Assembly: GCF_023630705.1 (NCBI RefSeq)
Contig: NZ_JALQEM010000020.1
Coordinates: 1 to 64,000, forward strand
Source: Caballeronia sp. GAFFF1
GTDB taxonomy: Bacteria; Pseudomonadota; Gammaproteobacteria; Burkholderiales; Burkholderiaceae
DNA length: 64,000 nt
Direction: 5' to 3'
How positions within the stretch are numbered: position 1 is the stretch's first letter; every line of letters starts with the position of its first letter. The notes beneath the pieces are model-generated. The model did not search any database. It was not told the DNA's origin and saw only the letters and a list, made by a program, of their open reading frames with translations. Of the stretch, positions 51,213-62,271 are shown one piece after another. The translations under genes were made by a program, and so were the position numbers.

Positions 51213-52949
51213 TTACTTCCCGAGCGCGGTCCGAATCTTCGCCGTCACGACGCCCGCCGCTTCGTCCACCGGCAGCAGCGTAGCCTCGGTGTCGCGCCGC
51301 GCCTGATATTCGAGCTTGCCTTCCTTCAGCCCGCGATCGCCGATGACGATGCGATGCGGCACGCCGATCAGTTCCCAGTCAGCGAACATCACGCCGGGAC
51401 GCTCGCCGCGATCGTCGAGAATCACGTCGATGCCCGCGTCCTGCAGCGTTGCGTACAGCTTGTCGGCCTGCTCGCGCACGGCGTCGCTGCGGTCGTAGCC
51501 CATCGGGCAGATCACGACTTCGAACGGCGCAATGGCTTCCGGCCAGATGATGCCCTTGTCGTCGAAATTCTGTTCGATCGCCGCGCCCAAGACGCGCGTC
51601 ACGCCGATGCCGTAGCAGCCCATCTGCATCGGCGCGGGCTTGCCGCCTTCGTCGAGGAACGTCGCGCCCATCGAATCCGAATACTTCGTGCCGAGCTGGA
51701 ACACGTGCCCCACTTCGATGCCGCGGCAGATTTCAAGCGTGCCACGGCCGTCCGGCGAAGGATCGCCCGCGACGACGTTGCGGATATCCGCGACTTCCGG
51801 TTCCGGCAGATCGCGGCCCCAGTTCACGCCGGTGGTGTGGTAATCGACCTCGTTCGAGCCGACGACGAAATCGCTCATGTTCGCGACCGTGCGATCCGCG
51901 ATCACGCGCACCGGCTTTTTCGTGTCGATGGGACCGAGATAGCCCGGCGGCGTGCCGAACCATTCGACGATCTCGGCTTCTGTCGCAAAGCGGTAACCTT
52001 TCAGGCCCGGCAGCTTGCTGACCTTGATGTCGTTCAGCGAATGATCGCCGCGCAGCATCAAGAGCCAGATGGTCGGCTCGGCGCCTTCGTTGTCGGTCGC
52101 GAGAATGATCGACTTGATCGTGCGTTCGAGCGGAATGTTCAGCAATTGCGCGACGGCTTCGCACTTGGCCGCGCCGGGCGTCGGGGTCTTCTTCATCTCC
52201 TCGGCGGGCGCGGCGCGCTCGGCGATCAGCGGCAACGCGTCGGCCGCTTCCACATTGGCCGCGAACTCCGAGTCCGGGCAATATGCGATGTCGTCTTCGC
52301 CCGTTTCCGCAATGACGTGAAACTCGTGCGATCCGCTTCCGCCAATCGAGCCGTTGTCCGCCGCGACCGCGCGGAATTCCAGCCCGATGCGCGTGAAGAT
52401 GCGCACGTAGGCGTCGTACATCTTCCTGTACGACTCGGCGAGGCCGGCTGTGTCCTTATCGAAGGAATAAGCGTCCTTCATGATGAACTCGCGGCCGCGC
52501 ATGACGCCGAAGCGCGGACGAATCTCGTCGCGAAACTTCGTCTGGATCTGATAGAAGTTGACCGGCAACTGGCGATAGCTCTTGATCTCGCGCCGCGCGA
52601 TGTCCGTGACCACTTCCTCGTGCGTCGGGCCGACGACGAAATCGCGTTCATGACGGTCCTTGATGCGCAGCAGTTCCGGGCCGTACTGCTCCCAGCGTCC
52701 CGATTCCTGCCACAACTCGGCCGGTTGCACGGCCGGCATCAGCAGTTCGAGCGCGCCCGCGCGATTCATCTCTTCACGCACGATGGCTTCGACCTTGCGA
52801 ATGGAGCGCAGGCCGATCGGCATGTAATCGTAGATACCGCCCGCGACGCGGCGGATCATGCCGGCGCGCATCATCAGCTTGTGGCTGACGATCTCGGCGT
52901 CGGCGGGAGCTTCCTTCAGGGTGCCGATGAAGAAACGGGATGCTTTCAT
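51213..52949 (-). CDS. proS: Prolyl-tRNA synthetase
   Basis: A 578-residue class II synthetase of the bacterial type with an inserted editing domain. Motif 1 lies in [20 protein letters not shown], motif 2 in [20 protein letters not shown] and motif 3 near [15 protein letters not shown]. The YbaK-like cis-editing domain occupies roughly residues 225-390 ([20 protein letters not shown]), which clears mischarged alanine. The C-terminal anticodon-binding domain follows. It diverges from rppH and is followed by marC without a gap. Confidence 0.96.
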   Translation of the reverse strand: MKASRFFIGTLKEAPADAEIVSHKLMMRAGMIRRVAGGIYDYMPIGLRSIRKVEAIVREEMNRAGALELLMPAVQPAELWQESGRWEQYGPELLRIKDRHERDFVVGPTHEEVVTDIARREIKSYRQLPVNFYQIQTKFRDEIRPRFGVMRGREFIMKDAYSFDKDTAGLAESYRKMYDAYVRIFTRIGLEFRAVAADNGSIGGSGSHEFHVIAETGEDDIAYCPDSEFAANVEAADALPLIAERAAPAEEMKKTPTPGAAKCEAVAQLLNIPLERTIKSIILATDNEGAEPTIWLLMLRGDHSLNDIKVSKLPGLKGYRFATEAEIVEWFGTPPGYLGPIDTKKPVRVIADRTVANMSDFVVGSNEVDYHTTGVNWGRDLPEPEVADIRNVVAGDPSPDGRGTLEICRGIEVGHVFQLGTKYSDSMGATFLDEGGKPAPMQMGCYGIGVTRVLGAAIEQNFDDKGIIWPEAIAPFEVVICPMGYDRSDAVREQADKLYATLQDAGIDVILDDRGERPGVMFADWELIGVPHRIVIGDRGLKEGKLEYQARRDTEATLLPVDEAAGVVTAKIRTALGK

Positions 52950-53225
52950 TCAGAAATTTTCCAAAAGCGGCGCGCGCCCACGAAACCATGTGGTTGAAGG
53001 CTGGCGAAACGGGTGAACGACGAAACGGTCGACGGCTCTGCACGAGGCCGCAATGAGACGCTCGCGCGCCACTCGCGGCCGACCGCCCTGCATGGAGCCG
53101 GAAAAGAAGATTCTGCCGACTTCCGGGTTGCCTGGCAAAGATTCCTTGCGCGAAGGCGTACGCGGAGCCCCGAAATTAGGGCTCCGACACGGGTTGGAAC
53201 GGATGCGCCGAGGCCGTTATCTGTT

Positions 53226-53231
53226 TATAAT
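53226..53231 (+). promoter_or_regulatory. Perfect -10 box upstream of rppH
   Basis: TATAAT at 53226-53231, 33 bp before the rppH start; no strong -35 is correctly spaced (the nearest TTGGAA is 26 bp away). The short leader includes AAGGTGG at 53254-53260. Confidence 0.55.
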
Positions 53232-53264
53232 CAAAGCAATTTTAAAGGATTCGAAGGTGGTTGT

Positions 53265-53915
53265 ATGCTGGATCGTGAAGGCTTTCGCCCGAACGTCGGC
53301 ATCATCCTCTTGAACGCGCGCAACGAAGTGTTTTGGGGCAAGCGGCTGCGTGAACATTCCTGGCAGTTTCCGCAAGGGGGTATCAAATACGGCGAAACCC
53401 CCGTGCAAGCAATGTATCGGGAGTTACACGAAGAAACCGGCCTGCTGCCTGAGCACGTGAAAGTTGTCGGTCGCACGCGCGACTGGCTGCGTTATGAGGT
53501 GCCGGATAAGTTCATCAAGCGCGAAGTGCGCGGTCATTATCGCGGTCAGAAACAGATCTGGTTTCTGCTGCGCATGGTCGGGCGCGACTGCGACATTTGC
53601 CTGCGCGCGACGGACCATCCGGAATTCGATGCCTGGCGCTGGAACGAATACTGGGTGCCGCTCGACGCGGTAATCGAGTTCAAGCGCGACGTTTATCAAC
53701 TGGCTCTCACCGAGCTTTCCCGCTTCTTGCGGCGAACCAATACTCGTGGCGAACGCGGTGAGCGCGCCGCGCATCATGGGCCGCGTTATCCGCGCGTCAT
53801 TCAGACCATGACGATCGAGACACCTGCCGTAACCGCCGCGGGAGCCGCGGTTCAGGCAGAATGTACGGTCAGCGAAGAAGTGCAGATCATCGCGCGGCGT
53901 TCATCGTGCGACTGA
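53265..53915 (+). CDS. rppH: RNA pyrophosphohydrolase RppH
   Basis: A 216-residue Nudix hydrolase that converts 5'-triphosphate mRNA ends to monophosphate and so triggers RNase E decay. [20 protein letters not shown] is the RppH N-terminus, and the Nudix box spans about residues 38-60 ([20 protein letters not shown], then TGL). [13 protein letters not shown] strands and the final [17 protein letters not shown] match. Compared with the ~176-residue E. coli enzyme it has a ~45-residue alanine-rich C-terminal extension, common in Burkholderia. The start at 53265 follows AAGGTGG; the frame is open further upstream but lacks similarity. Confidence 0.95.
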   Translation: MLDREGFRPNVGIILLNARNEVFWGKRLREHSWQFPQGGIKYGETPVQAMYRELHEETGLLPEHVKVVGRTRDWLRYEVPDKFIKREVRGHYRGQKQIWFLLRMVGRDCDICLRATDHPEFDAWRWNEYWVPLDAVIEFKRDVYQLALTELSRFLRRTNTRGERGERAAHHGPRYPRVIQTMTIETPAVTAAGAAVQAECTVSEEVQIIARRSSCD

Positions 53916-54057
53916 CTTCGCGTTCGGTCTCGGCGTCGAGCGCGGCGATTCTTCGTTCATTCTGACACTCGGCACGTTTCATAGCCCGGCGCGGCGAGCA
54001 CTGCTCGCGGCGCTGGGCGTTTCGCCGTCCGCGCATCCGTTATTCGGGAACATCGAA

Positions 54058-54618
54058 TTGAAAGTCATCGTCTCATCCGCGGTACTCGTCGCCATGCTCG
54101 CCGCGCTTGCCGGCTGTTCCAGTTCTAAGGGCCCGTCCAATCAGGACGACGGCGTGTTCACCTATCTGCTCGACCGCAAGACCGAGTGGGTGGAGAACAA
54201 AGTGGATACGCTGCCGCCGCTGCCGCAGGCGTCGAACCTGCTGCCGTTCAATGTTTCGCAGAACACACCGCTGACCTTCGCGGTCGACAAGACCTCGCTC
54301 ACGGTCGGCGATGACGGCGTCGTGCGCTACGTCGTCGTGGCGACGAGCCCGAGCGGCGCGCGCAACGTCAACTACGAAGGCATTCGCTGCGACACGTACG
54401 AATGGCGCCGCTACGCGAGCATCAACGAGGACGGCACCGGCTGGGATCGCGGCGTCGCGTTCGACTTCCGGCGCATCGAGAACGGCGAACTGAACGCGTA
54501 TCAGGCAGCGCTGTATCAGGACTACTTCTGCACGAGCAAGCTGCCGGTGGGCACCGCGAAGCAGATCGTCAACAACATTCAGTACGAGCGCACGCAACGG
54601 TCCATCAACCTGCGCTGA
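54058..54618 (+). CDS. CNP1-like family lipoprotein, TTG start
   Basis: A 186-residue lipoprotein. The start is a TTG at 54058, giving MKVIVSSAVLVAMLAALAGC with the lipidated cysteine at residue 20; no ATG or GTG precedes the signal. The mature part contains LLPFNVSQNTPLTFAVDKTS, GVVRYVVVATSPSGARNVNY and GIRCDTYEWRRYAS, which fit the CNP1-like (cryptic neisserial protein) family. Two cysteines (in GIRCDTYEW and YFCTSKLP) could form a disulfide. Function unknown. It lies 142 bp after rppH and ends at a terminator. Confidence 0.88.
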   Translation: MKVIVSSAVLVAMLAALAGCSSSKGPSNQDDGVFTYLLDRKTEWVENKVDTLPPLPQASNLLPFNVSQNTPLTFAVDKTSLTVGDDGVVRYVVVATSPSGARNVNYEGIRCDTYEWRRYASINEDGTGWDRGVAFDFRRIENGELNAYQAALYQDYFCTSKLPVGTAKQIVNNIQYERTQRSINLR

Positions 54619-54636
54619 TTGCCGTTCGCGAAGTAA

Positions 54637-54672
54637 AAAGCCCGCTGGCCTTTCGGCTCAGCGGGCTTTGTT
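54637..54672. terminator. Bidirectional terminator between the CNP1-like gene and proB
   Basis: AAAGCCCGCTG (54637-54647) pairs with CAGCGGGCTTT (54659-54669), with an inner GCC/GGC pair and a TTTC loop, and A/T tracts on both sides. It serves both convergent genes. Confidence 0.9.
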
Positions 54673-54692
54673 CATTCAGCGGGATGAGCGCC

Positions 54693-55811
54693 TCAGACAA
54701 GCACGAGATTGTCGCGATGGATGAGTTCCGGCTCCAGCATATACCCGAGCACGGCTTCGATCTCCGCGCTCGGCCGCCGATGAATCAGCCGCGCCTCGGC
54801 GCTGCTGTAATTCGTGATGCCGCGCGCGACTTCCTGCCCGCGGTCGTCGACGCACGCAATCACTTCCCCGCGACCGAACGCGCCTTTCACATCGACCACG
54901 CCGATCGGCAGCAGGCTCTTGCCGTCGGCGGTGAGCTTCTGCACCGCGCCAGCGTCGATCACGACGTGCCCGCGCACCTGCAAGTGATCCGCCATCCACT
55001 GCTTGCGCGCAGCCATGCGAGCGGTGCGCGCGATAAGCTGCGTGCCGATGAGCTCGCCCGACGCGAGGCGCGTGAGCACGTCGGCCTCGCGGCCGCTCGC
55101 GATCACGGTGTTCGCGCCGCTGTGCGCGGCGCGCTTGGCCGCAAGAATCTTGGTCAGCATGCCGCCGCGGCCGAGGCTCGATCCCGCGCCGCCGGCCATT
55201 GCTTCGAGTTCGGGCGTGCCGGCATCGGCCTGTTCGACGAGCGTCGCGTTCGGGTCCTTGCGCGGATCGGCGGTAAAGAGCCCGCGCTGGTCCGTGAGAA
55301 TGACGAGCGCGTCGCCTTCGATCAGATTGGCGACGAGCGCGCCGAGTGTGTCGTTGTCGCCGAACTTGATCTCGTCAGTGATAACGGTGTCGTTCTCGTT
55401 GATGACAGGCACCGCGCCCAGACGCAACAGCGTGAGCAGCGTGGAGCGCGCGTTGAGATAACGCTCGCGGTCGGCGAGGTCGGCGTGCGTAAGCAGAATT
55501 TGCGCGGTGCGGATGCCGTGCGCGCCGAAGCTGCTCTCGTAGACTTGCGCGAGGCCCATTTGCCCGACGGCCGCAGCGGCCTGCAATTCGTCGATTTCGC
55601 TTGGGCGCTTGGTCCAGCCGAGCCGGTGAATGCCTTCCGCAATCGCACCCGAACTCACGAGCACCACTTCCTTGCCCGCTTCGCGCAGCGCCGCGATTTG
55701 AGCGGCCCACCGGGCGATGGCCGCGTGATCCAGTCCGCGCCCGTCGTTGGTGACGAGGCTGGACCCCACTTTCACTACGATTCGCTTCGCAGCGGCAATG
55801 ACCGAACGCAT
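54693..55811 (-). CDS. proB: Glutamate 5-kinase with PUA domain
   Basis: A 372-residue enzyme catalysing the first step of proline synthesis. The amino-acid kinase domain begins [20 protein letters not shown] and includes [11 protein letters not shown] (written VVLVSSGAI), [20 protein letters not shown] and [15 protein letters not shown]. The C-terminal PUA domain (about 282-360) begins [19 protein letters not shown] and is usual for long ProB. It follows obgE by 51 bp, in the common order rplU-rpmA-obgE-proB. Confidence 0.96.
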   Translation of the reverse strand: MRSVIAAAKRIVVKVGSSLVTNDGRGLDHAAIARWAAQIAALREAGKEVVLVSSGAIAEGIHRLGWTKRPSEIDELQAAAAVGQMGLAQVYESSFGAHGIRTAQILLTHADLADRERYLNARSTLLTLLRLGAVPVINENDTVITDEIKFGDNDTLGALVANLIEGDALVILTDQRGLFTADPRKDPNATLVEQADAGTPELEAMAGGAGSSLGRGGMLTKILAAKRAAHSGANTVIASGREADVLTRLASGELIGTQLIARTARMAARKQWMADHLQVRGHVVIDAGAVQKLTADGKSLLPIGVVDVKGAFGRGEVIACVDDRGQEVARGITNYSSAEARLIHRRPSAEIEAVLGYMLEPELIHRDNLVLV

Positions 55812-55862
55812 CGTGCGCTTCTCTCCTCGGTGTCGCGGCCCGCGCGCGCGGGCGGCGTGTCG

Positions 55863-57435
<1,573 letters not shown>

Positions 57436-57466
57436 TTGCTATAGCTCCTTGACCGTTGCGCGACGC

Positions 57467-57778
57467 TTAAGCGTTGATCGCGTCGATGCGCAGTTCGGTG
57501 TAGTTCTGGCGATGGCCAGCATGCTTTTGGTAGTGCTTCCGGCGACGCATCTTGAAGATGGTCACTTTCTTGTGACGACCTTGCGACACGACGGTAGCCT
57601 TGACGGAAGCCCCACTGACCAGCGGCGTACCGAACTGAATCGATTCGCCTTCGCCTACTGCGAGAACCTGGTCGAGCGTGATTTCAGCGTCAATGTCTGC
57701 CGGTATCTGTTCTACTTTCAATTTTTCGCCAACGGCAACTTTATACTGCTTGCCGCCGGTTTTTATGACCGCGTACAT
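57467..57778 (-). CDS. rplU: 50S ribosomal protein L21
   Basis: A 103-residue ribosomal protein, the same length as in E. coli. [20 protein letters not shown] at the start and [20 protein letters not shown] near the end are the L21 signatures. The ATG at 57778 is used; a further in-frame ATG at 57790 adds four residues without family support. It is the first gene of the rplU-rpmA unit and diverges from ispB. Confidence 0.97.
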   Translation of the reverse strand: MYAVIKTGGKQYKVAVGEKLKVEQIPADIDAEITLDQVLAVGEGESIQFGTPLVSGASVKATVVSQGRHKKVTIFKMRRRKHYQKHAGHRQNYTELRIDAINA

Positions 57779-57970
57779 TGAGAACCTCACTCAGAATTCG
57801 TTTTTCCACGCACCGCGCGGGGAAAACACGAGATTATACATAGGCTTAGACGTCGCGTCAAAAGGCATTGACATTTCGCGCAAGCGCCCGAAGCGGCCCG
57901 CCGCAGGCCGTGGCCGCCGCGTAGCCGTCCGGAAAGCGGGGCGCGAAGGACGCCGCAAAGCGCCCGGTCA

Positions 57971-57999
57971 TTCGTCGCCGGTCCGATTCGCCTTATAAT
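57971..57999 (+). promoter_or_regulatory. Sigma70-type promoter of ispB
   Basis: TTCGTC (57971-57976), 17-bp spacer, TATAAT (57994-57999). The ispB start codon lies only 26 bp beyond the -10, so the leader is very short, about 20 nt. Confidence 0.65.
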
Positions 58000-58025
58000 C
58001 CGCCGCATTACCTCATTTGCCGATC

Positions 58026-59018
58026 ATGTCGTCCACCGCCACTTCCTCCCCCGACGCCGCCGCACTGCTTGCCCCGATCGCCGAGGACATGCAGCACGTC
58101 AATCGCGTCATCCGGCAGCGCCTGGCATCAGAAGTGATGCTCATTAACCAGATTTCCGAGTACATCATCGGCGCGGGCGGCAAGCGGCTGCGCCCGGCGC
58201 TCTTGCTGCTCGTGGCGGGCGCGCTGGGCGATACGACCGGGCATCGCCATGAACTGGCCGCCGTAGTCGAATTCATCCACACGGCCACGCTTCTGCACGA
58301 CGACGTCGTCGACGAATCGGACCTGCGCCGCGGCCGCAAGACGGCCAATGCGCTCTTCGGCAACGCGGCGAGCGTGCTCGTCGGCGATTTCCTCTACTCG
58401 CGCTCGTTCGAGATGATGGTGAGCGTCGGCAAGATGCGCGTGATGGAAATCCTCTCGGTCGCAACCAACATTATTTCCGAAGGCGAGGTCCTGCAGCTAC
58501 TCAACATGCACGATCCGGATGTGGACGAAGCGCGCTATATGCAGGTCATCCGCTACAAGACCGCGAAGCTCTTCGAGGCGGCTGCGCAACTGGGCGCCGT
58601 GCTCTCGGGTTCGGACGCGCGCACGGAAGCGGCGGCGGCGGAATTCGGCCGGCGCATCGGCACGGCGTTCCAGATCATGGACGACTGGCTCGACTACACC
58701 GGCACGCCCGAATCCATGGGCAAGAACGCCGGCGACGATCTGCGCGAAGGCAAGCCCACTCTCCCGCTCATCTATTTGATGGAGCACGGCACGGCGGAAC
58801 AGGCGGCGCTCGCGCGCGAAGCGATCGAACACGGCGGCACGGATCGCTTCGACACGATCTTCCACGCCATCACCACTTCGGGCGCGTTGGACCACACACT
58901 CGAATGCGCGCGAAAAGAAGCCCAGGCAGCGGCAAACGCGATTTCTGCATTCCCCGCTTCCATTTACAAAGAGAGCCTGCTAGAATTATGTTCTTACTCG
59001 ACGTCGAGGCAGTCTTGA
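58026..59018 (+). CDS. ispB: Octaprenyl diphosphate synthase
   Basis: A 330-residue trans-polyprenyl synthase that makes the C40 side chain of ubiquinone. The first aspartate motif is LLHDDVVDESD (Asp92, Asp93, Asp96) and the second is DDWLDY (Asp219, Asp220, Asp223). GGKRLRPALLLLVAGAL near the start binds the allylic substrate. I use the ATG at 58026; a TTG three codons upstream is possible but closer to the promoter. It faces away from rplU, a standard arrangement, and ends 39 bp before tRNA-Pro. Confidence 0.95.
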   Translation: MSSTATSSPDAAALLAPIAEDMQHVNRVIRQRLASEVMLINQISEYIIGAGGKRLRPALLLLVAGALGDTTGHRHELAAVVEFIHTATLLHDDVVDESDLRRGRKTANALFGNAASVLVGDFLYSRSFEMMVSVGKMRVMEILSVATNIISEGEVLQLLNMHDPDVDEARYMQVIRYKTAKLFEAAAQLGAVLSGSDARTEAAAAEFGRRIGTAFQIMDDWLDYTGTPESMGKNAGDDLREGKPTLPLIYLMEHGTAEQAALAREAIEHGGTDRFDTIFHAITTSGALDHTLECARKEAQAAANAISAFPASIYKESLLELCSYSTSRQS

Positions 59019-59057
59019 AAGAGACTTTCAAGCCAAAAGCGTCCAAGTAACAGAATT

Positions 59058-59134
59058 CGGGGTGTAGCTTAGCCTGGTAGAGCGCTACGTTCGGGACGTA
59101 GAGGCCGGAGGTTCGAATCCTCTCACCCCGACCA
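59058..59134 (+). tRNA. proK: tRNA-Pro (anticodon CGG)
   Basis: A 77-nt cloverleaf. Acceptor stem CGGGGTG pairs with CACCCCG and the gene encodes the 3' ACCA. The D arm reads TAGCTTAGCCTGGTAGAGC. The anticodon stem CTACG/CGTAG encloses the loop TTCGGGA, with CGG at the anticodon. The T arm holds GGTTCGAATCC. It reads CCG codons, which are frequent in this genome. Its 3' end abuts the integrase-bearing island and is the probable attachment site. Confidence 0.97.
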
Positions 59135-59158
59135 GAATTTTTCTTGAGAAATCAAGAC

Positions 59159-59190
59159 AAAAGCCGTCCACTCACCTGGACGGCTTTTTT
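59159..59190 (+). terminator. Terminator after tRNA-Pro
   Basis: AAAAGCCGTCCA (59159-59170) and TGGACGGCTTTT (59177-59188) form a 12-bp stem with loop CTCACC, followed by more T. It insulates the tRNA from the integrase gene. Confidence 0.92.
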
Positions 59191-59301
59191 GTTTTCCGGC
59201 CGTTCTGCGCCACTTCTGCGCCACCGCTTCCCGGCACATCCGGGCACGCGATGGCTAAAACCGGTCGCAACACGTGGTTTCGCTTTCACCAAGGACACCA
59301 C

Positions 59302-60882
59302 ATGGCCAGCATCGACAACCGCTCCCGCTTCATCGTGCGCGTGCAGAACCGCGACGACCTCGAACGCACCTTCCCCTACAGCAACACGAACAAGGTCACA
59401 CAGTACGTCGACGACCTCAAGCGCCAGGGCTTCAAGCCTCGCGTCGAGCGGGCCAACGATGCCTACGCGGTCTGCATCCGCCGCAAAGGCTATCCGGAAC
59501 TGAATCGCACGGTCGGCTCACTGCCGGAAGCCGAGGCCCTCATCAAACAGATTGAGGCGGAACGTGCACGCGGCCTGTTTATCGACTATTCCAAAGCGCA
59601 CAAGGAGACGTTCGCCGACTGCGTCGTGCGCTACATCCGTGAAGAGTGCGTGCGGCACAAGGGCTTCGAGATGGAGACCTACAAGCTGAACGGCATGCTC
59701 GAGGATGCCGGCTGCGCCCGCGTGGACCTAGCGCCGGTCATCGCCGCCAACCTCGCCACCTACCCGCACCTCGAGAACATCAAGCTGCGCACGCCCACTG
59801 GCATCCAGGTCCGCAAGGGCTCGAGTGCGCTCGCTTGGCTGAACCTGCCGTTCGCGCAAGTGAAGACGACCGACATCGAAGCCTTCATTCGCGAGCGCCT
59901 GGAAGAGGTCCAACCGGCCACCGTCGACCGTGAGCTCGACCTCCTCTCGGCCATCTGCCGTGTGGCTATCCGGACCTGGGACCTGCACATTGCGAAGAAC
60001 CCCATGGACGGTGTGCGCCGTCCAAAGTATTTCAACGAGCGCGACCGGCGCCTGAAGGCCGGAGAGGAGGCGCGGCTGCTGGCCTGCGCCCGCGACGAAG
60101 ACCGGCTGCGCTCGATTGAACGCCTCACCGAAGCACTGATGACCGGCGCGCGGGAAGTGGCCGCACGGCTGCCCACCGTCTATCAGCGCAAGGCGCACAT
60201 CAAGGCCGCGCTCGCGAACTGCCGCGCACAGGCCGAGACAGACCACACCCATGTTCCAGAACTAGAGACCTTTGTGCAGTTCCAACTGATGACGGCCGCG
60301 CGCCGTGGCGAGACGCTCAATCTCACGTGGGCGCACGTCGACCTCGACGCGCAGACCGCCTTCCTGCCGCTCACGAAGAATGGTAGGTCCCGCACGCTGC
60401 CACTGCGCGCCGAGCTCGTCGACTTGCTCAGCACGCTGCCGCGTCACAGCGACTACGTATTCAACCTCACCGTCGATGACCTTGAGAATAGCTGGACGCG
60501 CCTCTGCGCCCGTGCAGGCATTGAGGACCTCCACATCCACGACTTGCGGCATGAGGCCATTTCACGCGTCGCCGAAACCGGGCAGTTCACGCTCATCGAC
60601 CTCCAGGCCTTCAGTGGCCACCGCGACGTGCGCATGTTGCTGCGCTATGCGCACCTGTGCGCGAGCCGGCTCGCCGCGAAGCTCGACGACGCGTTCCGCG
60701 CCGGGCTTGCTCATAAGGGGCGCCGGCGAACGGTCGCGGGCAGCATTTCCCTCGCGGAACTCGCAAATCCGCAGTCGGATATGCCGACGGCCGAGCTTAC
60801 GGACGGCGCGCAGGAAGTGCCCGACCACCTTCCGCCGGCGCCCGCCAGCAATGTGATTCAGCTGCGCCGCCGCGCTGCATGA
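59302..60882 (+). CDS. Site-specific tyrosine recombinase (integrase)
   Basis: A 526-residue phage-type integrase. The catalytic set is complete: first Arg in MTAARRGETLNLTW, a Lys in PLTKNGRSRTLPL, HDLRHEAISR (His and second Arg), and the third His with the nucleophilic Tyr in FSGHRDVRMLLRYAH. The N-terminal ~200 residues hold an arm-binding and core-binding part (TVDRELDLLSAICRVAI). Between core and catalytic parts lies a ~60-residue insertion (about 265-330) that contains RKAHIKAALANCRAQAE. The start at 59302 has AAGGA 7 nt before it; the ATG at 59251 lacks this. The C-terminus has an extra ~70 residues past the Tyr. Confidence 0.93.
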   Translation: MASIDNRSRFIVRVQNRDDLERTFPYSNTNKVTQYVDDLKRQGFKPRVERANDAYAVCIRRKGYPELNRTVGSLPEAEALIKQIEAERARGLFIDYSKAHKETFADCVVRYIREECVRHKGFEMETYKLNGMLEDAGCARVDLAPVIAANLATYPHLENIKLRTPTGIQVRKGSSALAWLNLPFAQVKTTDIEAFIRERLEEVQPATVDRELDLLSAICRVAIRTWDLHIAKNPMDGVRRPKYFNERDRRLKAGEEARLLACARDEDRLRSIERLTEALMTGAREVAARLPTVYQRKAHIKAALANCRAQAETDHTHVPELETFVQFQLMTAARRGETLNLTWAHVDLDAQTAFLPLTKNGRSRTLPLRAELVDLLSTLPRHSDYVFNLTVDDLENSWTRLCARAGIEDLHIHDLRHEAISRVAETGQFTLIDLQAFSGHRDVRMLLRYAHLCASRLAAKLDDAFRAGLAHKGRRRTVAGSISLAELANPQSDMPTAELTDGAQEVPDHLPPAPASNVIQLRRRAA

Positions 60883-61205
60883 AGCTGCGTTGCAGCGCCC
60901 ACGCCCCAACCAATACAGTTGCTAATGATTTCTTAAGCAATTGTAATTGGCTATCAAGTATCGAGAATCAATTGGACGTTCAAGTTGCGGTCGGCGACGA
61001 TACGGCCTTCGACCTAAGAAGTGAGCACCGTGCATCCGTCGCCGTTCACGAATCTTCGGGGACGAATGTGGTGACGGCGTCAAGTCACCGCTCCCTTCAC
61101 TCAGAGGACCATGAGCGCGAAGTGCTCGTTACGGATGACGACACCTCAGAGCAGGATGCCGTCAAGGTACTTCACATGACTGACGTCATCCCTTTGCGTC
61201 GATGA
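60879..61205 (+). CDS. Possible small protein overlapping the integrase stop (uncertain)
   Basis: An ATGA overlap with the integrase stop opens a 108-codon frame: MKLRCSAHAPTNTVANDFLS and onward, rich in S, H, D and V, ending HMTDVIPLRR. No ribosome site of its own is visible; coupling to the integrase would be needed. Composition is not clearly coding and I recognise no family. It may be non-coding island DNA. The 61206-61311 stretch after it holds nothing clear. Confidence 0.3.
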   Translation: MKLRCSAHAPTNTVANDFLSNCNWLSSIENQLDVQVAVGDDTAFDLRSEHRASVAVHESSGTNVVTASSHRSLHSEDHEREVLVTDDDTSEQDAVKVLHMTDVIPLRR

Positions 61206-61311
61206 CGACAACACCGAACTTCATGGCAAGTACCCGTGAGCGAGCATCACCCCGTGGATTTCCGTGGCCCTGAGATTGACGTACCTCCTTAACCACTAAT
61301 CACGGCAACTC

Positions 61312-61920
61312 ATGGATGACTTCCCAAGCCGGACCTTTTCGGCAAGTGCTTTGCGCCTCAACGCAGACGACATCGACGCTCTCCAGCTCGCGGACATCCG
61401 GAGCCACGCCGCCCGGCGCGGCGTGCCCACCGCCTATGTGGCGCCGCTTGCTATGCTGCTCCCACGCCCCGCCGGCGACGATGATGAACGGTGCGTAGTC
61501 ATTGCACTGCCTCACACTGATGCGAACGATGTCGACGTCTCGGATAAGTGCGCTGCGACCATAGTCGTGGGGACGCCGGAGGGAGGCCGTGCGGCCTGCC
61601 TTCTCCTGGCGGCCAACCGGGTCGCGCTCGCCGAGCGCGCGGTCGTTGATGCGAGGCCGCTCGCTCACAAGCGTTTCATTGTCCTGTGGGCTTTCACGAA
61701 CGCAACGGCCCTGCAGGTCCATGCTTACCACGATGAACTCGAGGAGGCGTTGTGGCTCGCATCGATGGCGGCTCAGAGTCACGAGCGACCCGAGGGCGAC
61801 GACGAGCCCCCCGTCGATGACCCGCTCATCTGCGTATTTGATGTCTTTGACGTCGGCCTCACGAGTGAGGCTGGGCTAGCAGGCAGGCGCAGCGCGGTTT
61901 GCGGCCGGAGCCCCGGCTGA
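61312..61920 (+). CDS. Hypothetical island protein
   Basis: A 202-residue frame beginning MDDFPSRTFSASALRLNADD. It contains DIDALQLADIRSHAARRGVP, TAYVAPLAMLLPRPAGDDDE, CVVIALPHTDANDVDVSD and FIVLWAFTNATALQVHAYHD, followed by an acidic segment (RPEGDDEPPVDD). The mix of hydrophobic strands and acidic loops suggests a folded soluble protein. The opposite strand also has a long frame, but with poorer composition. No signal peptide or known motif; the ribosome site is weak. Possibly an accessory gene of the island. Confidence 0.5.
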   Translation: MDDFPSRTFSASALRLNADDIDALQLADIRSHAARRGVPTAYVAPLAMLLPRPAGDDDERCVVIALPHTDANDVDVSDKCAATIVVGTPEGGRAACLLLAANRVALAERAVVDARPLAHKRFIVLWAFTNATALQVHAYHDELEEALWLASMAAQSHERPEGDDEPPVDDPLICVFDVFDVGLTSEAGLAGRRSAVCGRSPG

Positions 61921-62271
61921 CGCTGTACGGAGCATGAACGACTGCAACCGTGGACCTGCAGGCTCGTCTCGCGGATGAGCTGAGCGTCGGTGGACCGCCT
62001 CCGGCCCCTCGCGGAAACCCGCCACCGCGACACGGTGAACCGAGACGACAGTGCTCGTGCGGCCGCAGTCTTCGACGGTCAACCGTGTAAGCGCGAATAT
62101 CTTCTGATTGCTTGACGAATGCGTTATCCGATACCCGCGTCCGCCCGTATAGAGACGAGAATTCTGGCCACAGCGTGGCTTCACTCCACGACAGAGCACT
62201 GATTATTGCGCGCGCGGCTACACCGGCCAAGCGGTGCGCCACTATCTGCGCACCACTGATGTGCCGCCGCC
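61921..62271. other. Non-coding gap between convergent island genes
   Basis: About 350 bp with short frames only. Around 62234-62255 the sequence TGCGCCACTATCTGCGCACCA partly resembles the doubled TGCGCCACTTCTGCGCCACC before the integrase. No terminator with a T-run and no complete gene are visible. Confidence 0.4.

Noticed and set aside
59251..59301. Upstream ATG for the integrase
   Set aside because: The ATG at 59302 has a well-spaced AAGGA, while the upstream one does not.
61300..61782. A 160-codon minus-strand frame in the island
   Set aside because: Overlaps the plus-strand 61312-61920 frame, which has better composition; only one can be real and neither is proven.
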